Of a stretch of DNA of 7,102 nt, positions 1 through 5,383 are shown piece by piece; position 1 is the stretch's first letter; every line of letters starts with the position of its first letter. The stretch is taken from contig JAPLKR010000079.1 in NCBI GenBank assembly GCA_026387965.1, positions 1 through 7,102 on the forward strand. The letters run 5' to 3'. The position numbers and the translations under genes are program-made. This DNA comes from Fusobacteriota bacterium (GTDB lineage Bacteria; Fusobacteriota; Fusobacteriia; JAPLKR01). Below the pieces are notes generated by a model, which saw nothing but the letters and a program-made list of their open reading frames with translations, searched no databases and was not told the DNA's origin.

Positions 1-95
1 TTCCCATTTCTGCTATTTGTAACAAATTTACCCAAATATCCGCTTAGCTTGTTTAAGCATAAACAACTTGGTTGTGTCTCGTAACGCAATTTAAC

Positions 96-251
96 TCATG
101 CGTTTCGCACAACTCGAGTTAATGTTTTAATTTTGCACATACTAATAAAATTTTTAAACGAAAGAGCTTTACTTTCCCACCACCCCCACCATACTAACAA
201 GAATTTCCGAGGCAGATTCGGTTTGAAAATTATTAGTAGTATTTTTTTCAT
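96..251 (-). other. 51-codon frame with a Trp-Trp-Gly-Trp-Trp cluster, possible leader peptide
   Basis: On the minus strand an ATG at 251 opens 51 codons ending in TGA at 96-98. Codons 21-25 (177-191) read W-W-G-W-W. Four Trp codons in five would be striking for a leader peptide controlling a Trp-regulated unit off the left edge. Against this, no Shine-Dalgarno precedes the ATG, the frame is long for a leader, and I find no strong terminator hairpin after it. A TTG at 197-199 would give a shorter peptide. The Trp run may simply be the complement of a tRNA-like CCA end on plus. Low confidence as a gene. Confidence 0.2.
176..191 (+). other. Possible tRNA 3'-end fragment
   Basis: The 16 bases CCCACCACCCCCACCA divide exactly as a tRNA 3' end: T-stem strand CCCAC, acceptor strand CACCCCC, discriminator A, then encoded CCA. 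They are far more GC-rich than their surroundings. The rest of a tRNA is absent: there is no TTCGA T-loop before it and no GGGGGTG acceptor strand 70-80 bases upstream. If real, it is a duplicated tRNA end such as integrating elements leave at attachment sites, or a decayed tRNA gene. Chance remains possible. Confidence 0.25.
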
Positions 252-309
252 TAACAATGGGTAAAAAATCAGTTATAATTTCATTAAAATACAATTTTAT
301 TACAGATAT

Positions 310-335
310 AAAAGAATAATAGCAATTATTCTTTT
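310..335. terminator. AT-only hairpin, possible weak terminator
   Basis: An exact 11-bp inverted repeat (AAAAGAATAAT / ATTATTCTTTT) surrounds a 4-base AGCA loop, and the plus-strand side runs into six T. The shape is that of an intrinsic terminator, but the stem holds only one G-C pair, so it would be weak. It sits just outside the IS-like end at 349 and could act in either direction. Confidence 0.3.
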
Positions 336-348
336 TTAACTAACATGG

Positions 349-690
349 TGTTGTGTCAAGAAAGTGGACGCATCAAATCCGAACAAATTAACTAGCTTTT
401 TTTAAGTTCTGTAGCGTAGTATAATTTTTAAAATTGATTAGGCGTGCAATCATTTATAGCACCATGAATTCTATTATAGTTGTGAAGTGTAGAATATATT
501 CTGTAATGCTGTCAATGACTTACTGTCTCGTCTTATACTTTTAATGATAAACGAGTTCTTTTTTCAAGATTCTATGAAACCTCGGCAATGTTGTCATGGC
601 GACCAACGTGGAGACATCTCGAATTTTACAGGGATAGATCTCTCTGTTTCGCTCGATCTGACATATTGAAAAATGTCCAGTTTTTTTTGA
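349..690 (-). mobile_element. Decayed end of an IS3-family insertion sequence
   Basis: This stretch contains the 3' part of a transposase in pieces (next entry), followed on the minus strand by about 75 bases ending near 349-371. The terminal bases there, TGTTGTGTCAAGAAAGTGG on plus, resemble IS3-family ends, which begin TG and often carry a run close to AAAGTGGAC. The other end and the 5' part of the transposase are missing: mtnK begins to be read at 712. The right boundary is approximate and I could not find a target-site duplication. Confidence 0.6.
428..678 (-). pseudogene. IS3-family transposase OrfB (rve integrase core), C-terminal fragment
   Basis: Read on minus, the pieces match the end of IS3-type DDE transposases. 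One frame gives residues like FHRILKKELVYH, an in-frame stop, KYKTRQ, another stop and VIDSITEYI. After a shift, the next frame gives LHNYNRIHGAINDCTPNQF and a TAA at 428-430. In intact relatives this is the region S-M-S-R-x-G-x-C-x-D-N-A ... F-F-x-T-L-K-x-E-L ... Y-N-x-x-R-x-H-x-x-L-x-x-x-T-P. Further upstream HDN survives near 590-600 but in a shifted frame. Several frameshifts and at least two stops show that it is dead. The 5' limit is uncertain. Confidence 0.75.
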
Positions 691-711
691 TTTGCTATAT
701 GAAAAAATACA

Positions 712-1887
712 TTAAATTAATTCAATAAGATTTTGAATACTTTCAAGAAGTTTACGATTGACAATCATGTAGCGTGCTTTTCTCAAAATTTTCTCTTGAA
801 TTTTCGCGCGAAGTTTTAAATCTTCTATTCTTTCTATATCTCTATTGTGAGCAAGTCCATGCATTCGACGCACCATCGTGGTACCTGCAAATCCTAACAT
901 ATTTGAAAAAAGCTCTTGTAGATAAAAATTTAAAAATTCATCCCCCATGATCTTCTGTGTGGATTTTAACTTCACTAATTTGATAAAATTTTGTGAGAAA
1001 CACTCCCATAGCTCTCTAATTAATATTTTCAAGTATCTTTGGTAATCATCTTTTCCATCAAAATCGACACCTTCCCATGAATAGTTGTTGATAATAAGAT
1101 TGCCGATGAGTTTTCCAATATCAAAAGCTGTCGGCCCATAAAACGAGAACTCGGTATCAAAAACCACACATCTCTCACGATTTCCAAATAGTGAGCCTGT
1201 GTGTAAATCTCCATGAAGAAGCGACTCTGTGCTGGTTAAAAAGAGGTATTTTAATTTAGTCACCTCAACTTTCAACGCCTCATCTGTCCAAAACTCTTTT
1301 TCTAAGTAAGTACGAAGTTCAGAATTGATCACATTGCTCTTAGCATCGTAATATGGATCCGTAAAAATAAGCTCCTCTGTGATTTTACACAGTTCTGGAT
1401 TGCTAAATTTTTTAACAAGTTCTCGCTTCTCTTTTCCAGGAAGATAAAAATCTGAGCTATAAAATCCCATCGCTGCCAAAAATTCCCCTACATCCTTGGC
1501 AAGTGTAGGAAACTCTATTCCGTTTAGCATTTCATAGCGTACCACTCGCATCGGCGCTAAATCCTCTAAAATCATTACAGCCATCTCTAAATCTTTAAGT
1601 AAAATATTAGGTACTTTTCCAGGTGCATATATATTTTGAAGCTCTAAACTCTCTGCTTCGATTCTGATTCTATCCACAGTTAAGGGCCATGCATTACCAA
1701 CTACTTTAAGATAAGGAGGAGCTTGCTTCACTATAATCGACTCTAATTCCGTTTTTACTCGAAATACAAAATTTAAATTGCCATCCCCAATCTCTTCCAC
1801 CTCTACTTTATCTTTAGATGACTTAAAAAAACCTTTTGATTCACAATATTTAGCACAATTTTCTACCGTCAGTACATACTTATCCAT
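712..1887 (-). CDS. mtnK: S-methyl-5-thioribose kinase
   Basis: This enzyme phosphorylates 5-methylthioribose with ATP to give the 1-phosphate, the kinase step of methionine salvage in the cytoplasm. The 391-residue product is the usual length and matches Bacillus MtnK throughout. It has the glycine-rich GDGNLNFVF (residues 35-42), the lysine-bearing IVKQ (52-55), WPLTVDR (67-73), the catalytic HGDLHTGS (225-232), a metal-loop DTE (244-246, usually DPE) followed by FSFYGP, and the twin arginine VRRMHGLAH (339-347) that in the family contacts the substrate. I chose the ATG at 1887 over a TTG at 1905 because AAAGGG lies nine bases before it. No mtnA or other salvage gene is adjacent. The DTE for DPE change is conservative, so I expect an active enzyme. 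Confidence 0.95.
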   Translation of the reverse strand: MDKYVLTVENCAKYCESKGFFKSSKDKVEVEEIGDGNLNFVFRVKTELESIIVKQAPPYLKVVGNAWPLTVDRIRIEAESLELQNIYAPGKVPNILLKDLEMAVMILEDLAPMRVVRYEMLNGIEFPTLAKDVGEFLAAMGFYSSDFYLPGKEKRELVKKFSNPELCKITEELIFTDPYYDAKSNVINSELRTYLEKEFWTDEALKVEVTKLKYLFLTSTESLLHGDLHTGSLFGNRERCVVFDTEFSFYGPTAFDIGKLIGNLIINNYSWEGVDFDGKDDYQRYLKILIRELWECFSQNFIKLVKLKSTQKIMGDEFLNFYLQELFSNMLGFAGTTMVRRMHGLAHNRDIERIEDLKLRAKIQEKILRKARYMIVNRKLLESIQNLIELI

Positions 1888-1896
1888 TTGTTTATA

Positions 1897-1902
1897 CCCT
1901 TT
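1897..1902 (-). promoter_or_regulatory. Ribosome binding site of mtnK (decides the start)
   Basis: AAAGGG on minus, nine bases before the ATG at 1887. The upstream TTG at 1905 would overlap this site, so the ATG is the better start and the protein is 391 rather than 397 residues. Confidence 0.7.
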
Positions 1903-1919
1903 CAAAACTTTCTATATCG

Positions 1920-1946
1920 GCATCTCAACCATAAAATATGAGATGC
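1920..1946 (-). promoter_or_regulatory. Hairpin in the mtnK 5' untranslated region
   Basis: An exact 8-bp inverted repeat GCATCTCA / TGAGATGC with an 11-base loop lies between the likely mtnK promoter and its ribosome binding site. No T run follows, so it is not a plain terminator. It may stabilise the transcript or be incidental. I do not recognise a riboswitch. Confidence 0.35.
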
Positions 1947-1994
1947 ACTGATATCTCTACCTCTTTTATCTTCACCTATTCTCCCCAAATAAAA

Positions 1995-2023
1995 ATTATA
2001 CCCTTACCTCTCTACCTCTTGAA
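1995..2023 (-). promoter_or_regulatory. Likely sigma-70 promoter for mtnK
   Basis: On minus, a perfect TATAAT (-10) at 2000-1995 follows TTCAAG at 2023-2018 with a 17-base spacer. The -35 is weak (3 of 6 matches). Transcription would start around 1988, leaving a leader of about 100 bases before mtnK. Confidence 0.5.
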
Positions 2024-2286
2024 GCACTTCTAAAAAGTATGCATTGATTGTTTCTATCGGCTGGCGAGATGATTTAAACATTTTCAATTGAGATAATTTT
2101 TTTGCATTTTGTAATTCCTTCTAATGCGCACTTTGCCAAAAATTCACCTCTCCGGAGTGTTATTTGTCCTTTGGTATCGAGTAGCGTTGGAAGTAACCTC
2201 CAAATTCTCATTTTCACTCCAAAACTCAGTAAAAATTTTTCTGTCCAAAGGGCTAGCCATCCTTGGATAAAAATTGGTTTTGTTTT
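2004..2286 (-). pseudogene. Possible frame-broken coding remnant between the nuclease-like gene and mtnK
   Basis: Three short minus frames tile this stretch: 2144-2260 (38 codons, with IFTEFWSENENLEV), 2074-2211 (45 codons) and 2004-2081 (25 codons, MFKSSRQPIETINAYF). The last two overlap by eight bases. The piece SSRQPIET resembles the RQPIE stretch near the C terminus of IS982/IS4-like transposases, which suggests one decayed transposase read through shifting frames. The match is short and from memory. No frame is intact over the whole stretch. Confidence 0.3.
2074..2211 (-). CDS. Possible 45-residue protein of unknown function
   Basis: The ATG at 2211 is preceded by GGAG with a spacing of five to six bases (GGAGTGAAAATG), a good ribosome site, and the frame runs 45 codons to TAA at 2074-2076. 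Residues 12-20 (DTKGQITLR) recall the KGQITLP strand of AbrB/SpoVT-type DNA-binding domains, whose size is similar, but the rest does not convincingly follow that fold. The frame is also open upstream as far as the stop of the neighbouring nuclease-like gene. It overlaps the following 25-codon frame by eight bases, as coupled genes do. Equally it may be one piece of the decayed remnant described for this stretch. I do not assign a function. Confidence 0.25.
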   Translation of the reverse strand: MRIWRLLPTLLDTKGQITLRRGEFLAKCALEGITKCKKIISIENV

Positions 2287-3378
2287 CTAAAATTGATAAA
2301 TATTGGTAATATTTCCATTTGCAACGACGTCACGCGTAATATAGCTAGTATAGGTAAAATTCGCATTGTTAGGGTCAAAAATAGCGTTTAGTACATTAGC
2401 AAGTCTCATTCCTGCAACGTACACTTGCTGCTTTGACATATTTTGAACAAACTCCGTGTAGCGCTCATCATTAAACATAATAATTTTATTATCCGAAGCT
2501 CCATTTTGGAAATTATAAGCAATTTTTTTATTGTTATTTTGTAGTGCTTGAATGGCAAGTTTATTTGTTTCAATTGCCCAATCTCTCACCGAAGCTAGAG
2601 ATACAAGATAATTTGCTTTACTGTTATTTGAATACATTTGCTCAATATCTTGAGCCGATGTTCTTATTTGCTGTGATAACACCTTGGCATTCTCAATCGC
2701 ATCTGAATTACTAGAGAACGAAAACACTCCCCCTGCATCATTCCACAAAGCATACAATGTCTGATCTTGGGTACCTGAGACATCTAACACCCCTGGAATA
2801 TTCAATGGAACTTGCAAAAATATAAGTCTTGCGCTTTCTGTGTTTTGAGAGTTCATAAAAGGATTGCTCACTTGAAATGGTTGTGTGGCATTACCAACAA
2901 AAGAGATTAAGTAACGAAGTGCAATAGCCTTTGTATTATTCGAAATACCGCTACTACTTGATAATACTTTCTCGGCGCTTTCTATACCATAAGCTAAATT
3001 ATCCCCATTAGAACTTATATAGGCTGTGGAATAATAGCGCATAATAGGTCCTGCTGAACTACTTTGACTTATATACGTTTGAATAGTGAGTATCTGTAAA
3101 TTTTTATTAAATTTCTTTTGAACCAGCGATTTCCAATTGGACTCGTTAAGTGTTTCGGCCCATAATGAAGCTGTTTGAATTGTTGAAGTTTTTGCTGATA
3201 ATTCTTGAGTTCCAGGATAAGAGATGGGCGTGCTCAGTAATGATGCAACGCTCTGTTTGGTTGAAGGAGTCATATTATTCCAAGCTATTTGTGAAATAAC
3301 CATATGTGTTGGTGCATTCCAACAATAAGAAAATTCTGTAGCCACCAGTAATGCGGCACATATATATATAAATTTCAT
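2287..3378 (-). CDS. Exported S1/P1-nuclease-like protein with degenerate metal site
   Basis: The 363-residue product has a signal peptide (residues 1-19) that would leave W20 as the mature N terminus, as in S1/P1 nucleases where Trp1 and His6 bind zinc; here W20 and H25 keep that exact spacing. Other family landmarks are ASLWAETL (70-77, family ASWADxx), ALRYLISFVGNATQPFQ (153-169, family VHFIGDxHQPLH), LYALWND (208-214, family LHxxWD), WAIETNKLA (267-275) and QQVYVAGMRLANVLNAIF (317-334). The ligands are mostly replaced: D by E, HF by YY at 115-116, H-D-H by S-N-Q, and H-x3-D by Y-x3-N. It is therefore probably exported but not a three-zinc nuclease. A strong AAGGGGGAG site precedes the ATG. 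Confidence 0.85.
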   Translation of the reverse strand: MKFIYICAALLVATEFSYCWNAPTHMVISQIAWNNMTPSTKQSVASLLSTPISYPGTQELSAKTSTIQTASLWAETLNESNWKSLVQKKFNKNLQILTIQTYISQSSSAGPIMRYYSTAYISSNGDNLAYGIESAEKVLSSSSGISNNTKAIALRYLISFVGNATQPFQVSNPFMNSQNTESARLIFLQVPLNIPGVLDVSGTQDQTLYALWNDAGGVFSFSSNSDAIENAKVLSQQIRTSAQDIEQMYSNNSKANYLVSLASVRDWAIETNKLAIQALQNNNKKIAYNFQNGASDNKIIMFNDERYTEFVQNMSKQQVYVAGMRLANVLNAIFDPNNANFTYTSYITRDVVANGNITNIYQF

Positions 3379-3407
3379 TACTCCCCCTTAAATCCTTCTC
3401 TATGTAT

Positions 3408-3436
3408 ACTGTATCATTTTTTATTTTCTATTTCAA
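3408..3436 (-). promoter_or_regulatory. Likely promoter of the S1/P1-nuclease-like gene
   Basis: On minus, TTGAAA (3436-3431) and TACAGT (3413-3408) are spaced by 17 bases, about 30 bases before the ATG at 3378. The -35 matches 5 of 6 consensus bases and the -10 matches 4 of 6. It follows directly after the terminator hairpin at 3439-3479, which would insulate it from upstream transcription. Confidence 0.5.
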
Positions 3437-3438
3437 TA

Positions 3439-3479
3439 AAAAAACTATCTTTAGTATTTTATCCGAAAGATAGTTTTTT
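3439..3479. terminator. Intrinsic terminator, probably bidirectional
   Basis: A perfect 14-bp inverted repeat (AAAAAACTATCTTT / AAAGATAGTTTTTT) encloses a 13-base loop. Each orientation ends the stem with a run of T. On minus it lies 17 bases after the stop of the 37-codon frame at 3497-3610 and would end any transcript arriving from the permease side. Confidence 0.8.
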
Positions 3480-3496
3480 CAGCTTTTTTGATGACT

Positions 3497-3610
3497 CTAT
3501 ATATATTCATAAAGAGCTTGTTCATCTAGTTTGCTTATCTGTATCATCGTTTTATCCGAATACTCTTTTAACTCAATTTTTGCTTCAACAGATAACGCGG
3601 TTGTAAACAT
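3497..3610 (-). CDS. Possible 37-residue protein of unknown function
   Basis: An ATG at 3610 opens 37 codons ending in TAG at 3497-3499. The product is acidic to neutral and mostly polar, beginning MFTTALSVEAKIELKEY, with no membrane segment or motif I recognise. The ribosome site is poor: AGAG lies only two bases from the ATG. The frame stays open for eleven codons upstream (SNYEPKKRD precedes the Met), so it could be the tail of a longer, broken gene. A strong terminator starts 17 bases after the stop, which is what a real gene end looks like. I cannot name a function. Confidence 0.35.
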   Translation of the reverse strand: MFTTALSVEAKIELKEYSDKTMIQISKLDEQALYEYI

Positions 3611-3726
3611 ATCTCTTTTTTTAGGTTCATAATTACTTCTCTATAATATAAATATTTTATTCACACATATATAGCGGCGCATAAATGAGAAACTCTTGTG
3701 AACACATCTTAAATTTTTATACGTAA

Positions 3727-3762
3727 TAAAGGAAAAGAAGACGGTTGGGGGACCGTCTTCTT
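3727..3762 (-). terminator. Intrinsic terminator downstream of the permease gene
   Basis: An exact 11-bp stem (AAGAAGACGGT / ACCGTCTTCTT) has a 6-base loop. Read on minus it is followed by a T-rich tract (TTCCTTTATT), so it can end the permease transcript about 140 bases after its stop at 3900. On plus no T tract follows; instead AAGGGAG and an ATG do. It is the most GC-rich hairpin in the window. Confidence 0.6.
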
Positions 3763-3774
3763 AAGGGAGAAAAT

Positions 3775-3831
3775 ATGAAAAATTATTTTACTAGCTTATC
3801 GCTATATGTTTATTATACTCTATATGTGTGA
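3775..3831 (+). other. 18-codon plus-strand frame with a strong ribosome site
   Basis: AAGGGAG at 3763-3769, five bases from the ATG at 3775, is an excellent ribosome site. The frame encodes 18 residues, MKNYFTSLSLYVYYTLYV, ending in TGA at 3829-3831. A possible promoter, TTGTGA then TATACG 16 bases later (about 3697-3724), would place the GC-rich hairpin at the start of the transcript. It could be a tiny hydrophobic peptide gene or leader, but no gene follows on plus. It lies inside the inverted-repeat-bounded stretch. Low confidence. Confidence 0.2.
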
Positions 3832-3899
3832 ATTTAACGTGTTTTTCAAATAAATTTATAATAATTTAATCAAATTTAAAGTTGATTCGTCTAGATGTT

Positions 3900-5096
3900 T
3901 CATAATGTGCTTCCTATGAAATAAGATACAAGCAATAACACTCCTAGTATAAGTATAACATATGCGCCTTTGCTCATATGAATTTTACTTTTTTTCATTA
4001 AAATTACTGGTAAAACATAAGTTAATATCGCAATAATTGGGGTAATAAATATTCCAACAACTTCTAAAATATTTAGATTAAAGAGTAGCACAATAAACAC
4101 AAAACAAATGCTTAATACCGCTATCACAATTTTAACTCTCGTATTGTTTTTAGATCTTTTAGTTGTCAACATATTTTTTAGCGGCTCACTTAATCCTACA
4201 AAAGCCCCTAAAAATGATGCTGGTAAAATCAAAAGTCCTAACCACTTAGCCAAAATAGAAAGTCCTGGAATATCTAGAACACTCAATGCTGTCTGACTTT
4301 GAAGTCTTGCTACGTCCATTTCTGCGGGGGTTAATGCCAACGTGGATGATACGACAAAAAAACCAATAAATACTACGATTAACAGTTGTGAAAAAAAGAG
4401 CGTATCCCGGCAATCTTTCATCATGACCTCTTGGCTTTTCCCTTCTTTTTTATAAGTAAATACCATCTCAGAAATAATTGCAAAATAATTAATTGCCATA
4501 ATTACAATAGGAAGTATTAGCAACACACCCATTATGAGATTAGCTACTGATGGAAACTGTGAAAATTCAGAAAAGTTCCAATAAGGTATTAAACAAAGTG
4601 AAAAAATTAATAGCGCTGCCATAATAAATATAGATTTTATTCGCATTACCACATAAAGCAAAAACTGCTTAAATACAATTATTAATGAAAAGAAGATCGT
4701 GATTATTAAAATAAAATACAAGCTATCCTTTGATGTAAATATTCCAATATTTTCAGATTTTGAAAAGGCAAATAGATCATTTTTAAATCCTGTGACATAC
4801 ATACTGATAATCCCGAGCATCACAAGTAAAAATGCCACGACGAGTATTTTTCCACCAATTTTTCCAAACTGCTTTTCAATCACATCGCTATAACTGCACT
4901 CTTTATCTCTTGAATTTTCTACAACCAATTTACCAATGTATTTTTGTCCAAAATAATTAATAAAAAAGGCTATCGGAAGCGATATTATAAAGGCATATAT
5001 TCCACTCTTTCCGATTTCGTTGGGTAAAAACAAAACCCCTGCACCCATACATGTTGCAAAACACACAGCTATCCAACTTAATTTGTTATTTTTCAT
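3900..5096 (-). CDS. HAAAP-family aromatic amino acid permease, probably tryptophan uptake
   Basis: The product (398 residues) is an inner-membrane secondary transporter with about eleven hydrophobic segments. It opens with WIAVCFATCMGAGVLFLPNE, the first-helix signature of the hydroxy and aromatic amino acid permease family (TdcC, SdaC, Mtr, TnaB, TyrP), in which GAGVLFLP forms the unwound substrate-site helix. Length and layout fit the family. The sequence alone does not separate Ser/Thr from aromatic substrates, but the leader upstream encodes tandem Trp codons before a terminator, so I infer tryptophan uptake. Two ATGs (5099, 5096) follow GGAGG; the second has the better spacing of four bases. 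The transcript probably ends at the hairpin at 3735-3762. Confidence 0.88.
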   Translation of the reverse strand: MKNNKLSWIAVCFATCMGAGVLFLPNEIGKSGIYAFIISLPIAFFINYFGQKYIGKLVVENSRDKECSYSDVIEKQFGKIGGKILVVAFLLVMLGIISMYVTGFKNDLFAFSKSENIGIFTSKDSLYFILIITIFFSLIIVFKQFLLYVVMRIKSIFIMAALLIFSLCLIPYWNFSEFSQFPSVANLIMGVLLILPIVIMAINYFAIISEMVFTYKKEGKSQEVMMKDCRDTLFFSQLLIVVFIGFFVVSSTLALTPAEMDVARLQSQTALSVLDIPGLSILAKWLGLLILPASFLGAFVGLSEPLKNMLTTKRSKNNTRVKIVIAVLSICFVFIVLLFNLNILEVVGIFITPIIAILTYVLPVILMKKSKIHMSKGAYVILILGVLLLVSYFIGSTL

Positions 5097-5100
5097 CATA

Positions 5101-5105
5101 CCTCC
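5101..5105 (-). promoter_or_regulatory. Ribosome binding site of the permease (decides the start)
   Basis: GGAGG on minus lies one base before the ATG at 5099 and four bases before the ATG at 5096. One base is too close for normal initiation, so the second ATG is favoured. Confidence 0.65.
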
Positions 5106-5173
5106 ACATAGTTTTTGATTATATTGTAAAATAAAACAGATCTGAATTATCCAGACCCGATTTTTTTAAATAT

Positions 5174-5201
5174 AAAAAAATCTGCTCTAAAAAGCAGATT
5201 T
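5174..5201 (-). terminator. Attenuator terminator in the permease leader
   Basis: On minus, AAATCTGCT pairs exactly with AGCAGATTT across a 6-base loop, and seven consecutive T end at 5174. It lies between the leader peptide and the permease, so it ends transcription before the gene unless the stem is disrupted. It could also stop transcripts from the membrane protein gene at 5384-6511. Confidence 0.8.
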
Positions 5202-5247
5202 CTAATTTCAATAGAAAAAAGACGCTTCGAGCCTAGACGGTGCTTAT

Positions 5248-5295
5248 TTAATTTATAAGTAAAATCAAATTGCTCCACCAAAAATTTCTACTCAT
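5248..5295 (-). CDS. Trp-rich leader peptide of the permease transcript
   Basis: A 15-residue peptide, MSRNFWWSNLILLIN, is read from the ATG at 5295 to TAA at 5248-5250. Its ribosome site, GAGGAGG five bases upstream, is among the strongest in the window. The adjacent Trp codons at 5275-5280 are the sensing element: translation speed across them reports the supply of charged tRNA-Trp. The size, the early position of the Trp pair and the terminator about 50 bases after the stop all fit leader peptides such as TrpL. The peptide itself is unlikely to have another role. Confidence 0.75.
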   Translation of the reverse strand: MSRNFWWSNLILLIN

Positions 5296-5327
5296 CGCTG
5301 CCTCCTCAAATATTATTTTATAACACT

Positions 5328-5356
5328 ATTGTACCTCGAATATTTAAGCTACACAA
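5328..5356 (-). promoter_or_regulatory. Promoter of the leader peptide-permease transcript
   Basis: On minus, TTGTGT (5356-5351) and TACAAT (5333-5328) are separated by 17 bases. The -10 matches 5 of 6 consensus bases and the -35 keeps TTG. Transcription would begin near 5320, about 25 bases before the leader ATG. I did not find a convincing TrpR operator over it. Confidence 0.6.
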
Positions 5357-5383
5357 GAGCAACTTTTTATCGCGTTCGCACAG

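Larger units (their letters stand above)
1..348. other. Gene-poor left end with small dyads
   Basis: I see no supportable protein gene here. Bases 40-122 are dense in short inverted repeats: GTTTA/TAAAC around 50-63, ACAAC/GTTGT at 63-67 and 71-75, and TTAACTC/GAGTTAA at 91-97 and 116-122 enclosing TGCG/CGCA. A looser imperfect dyad spans 193-237 (ACTAA/TTAGT outside, CCGA/TCGG inside). The GC-rich spot at 176-191 and the hairpin at 310-335 are listed separately. The left edge cuts whatever lies beyond. Confidence 0.5.
3660..3832. repeat. 173-bp candidate MITE-like element with 12-bp inverted ends
   Basis: The ends TTCACACATATA (3660-3671) and TATATGTGTGAA (3821-3832) are exact inverted repeats. 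They are flanked by the direct repeat TTTA (3656-3659 and 3833-3836), as expected of a small non-autonomous transposable element with a target duplication. Inside lie a GC-rich hairpin (3735-3762) and a tiny plus-strand frame. In AT-rich DNA a 4-base TTTA flank is weak support. Only other copies in the genome would settle it. Confidence 0.35.
5174..5295 (-). promoter_or_regulatory. Tryptophan transcription attenuator controlling the permease
   Basis: The parts occur in the classic order: leader peptide with two Trp codons, alternative pairings, terminator. The antiterminator I can draw pairs GAAGCG (5228-5223) and TTTTT (5220-5216) with TGCTTT (5196-5191) and AGAAA (5203-5199), allowing G-U pairs and a small internal loop. 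It uses up the 5' arm of the terminator. The Trp codons (TGGTG) can pair with CACCG just after the leader stop, sequestering the segment next to the antiterminator. When charged tRNA-Trp is scarce, a stalled ribosome would break that pairing and let the permease be transcribed. The parts are visible; the mechanism is inferred by analogy with trp and tna leaders. Confidence 0.72.

Noticed and set aside
1-350. CRISPR array or tandem repeat
   Set aside because: The dyads here are all different and not regularly spaced; no direct repeat unit is present.
660-677. GACAT/ATGTC hairpin as mtnK terminator
   Set aside because: Only five base pairs with an 8-base loop and no adjacent T run in the right place.
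1029-1214. 61-codon minus frame inside mtnK and a similar one at 6193-6378
   Set aside because: Out-of-frame shadows of clearly conserved genes with no own ribosome site.
1888-1994. SAM riboswitch before mtnK
   Set aside because: S-box leaders are known before mtnK in Bacillus, but none of the conserved core elements is visible here and there is no terminator; only an isolated 8-bp hairpin.
2102-2290. 62-codon plus-strand open frame
   Set aside because: No ribosome site and no recognisable domain; it lies antisense to the minus-strand frames described at 2004-2286.
4108-4296. Plus-strand open frame inside the permease
   Set aside because: Antisense shadow of a well-supported transporter gene; the same applies to 4699-4893 and, in the membrane protein gene, 5769-5951.
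5174-5383. T-box riboswitch before the permease
   Set aside because: GGTGG superficially recalls the T-box core, but the leader is too short, the T-box sequence is absent, and GGTGG is explained by the Trp codons of the leader peptide.
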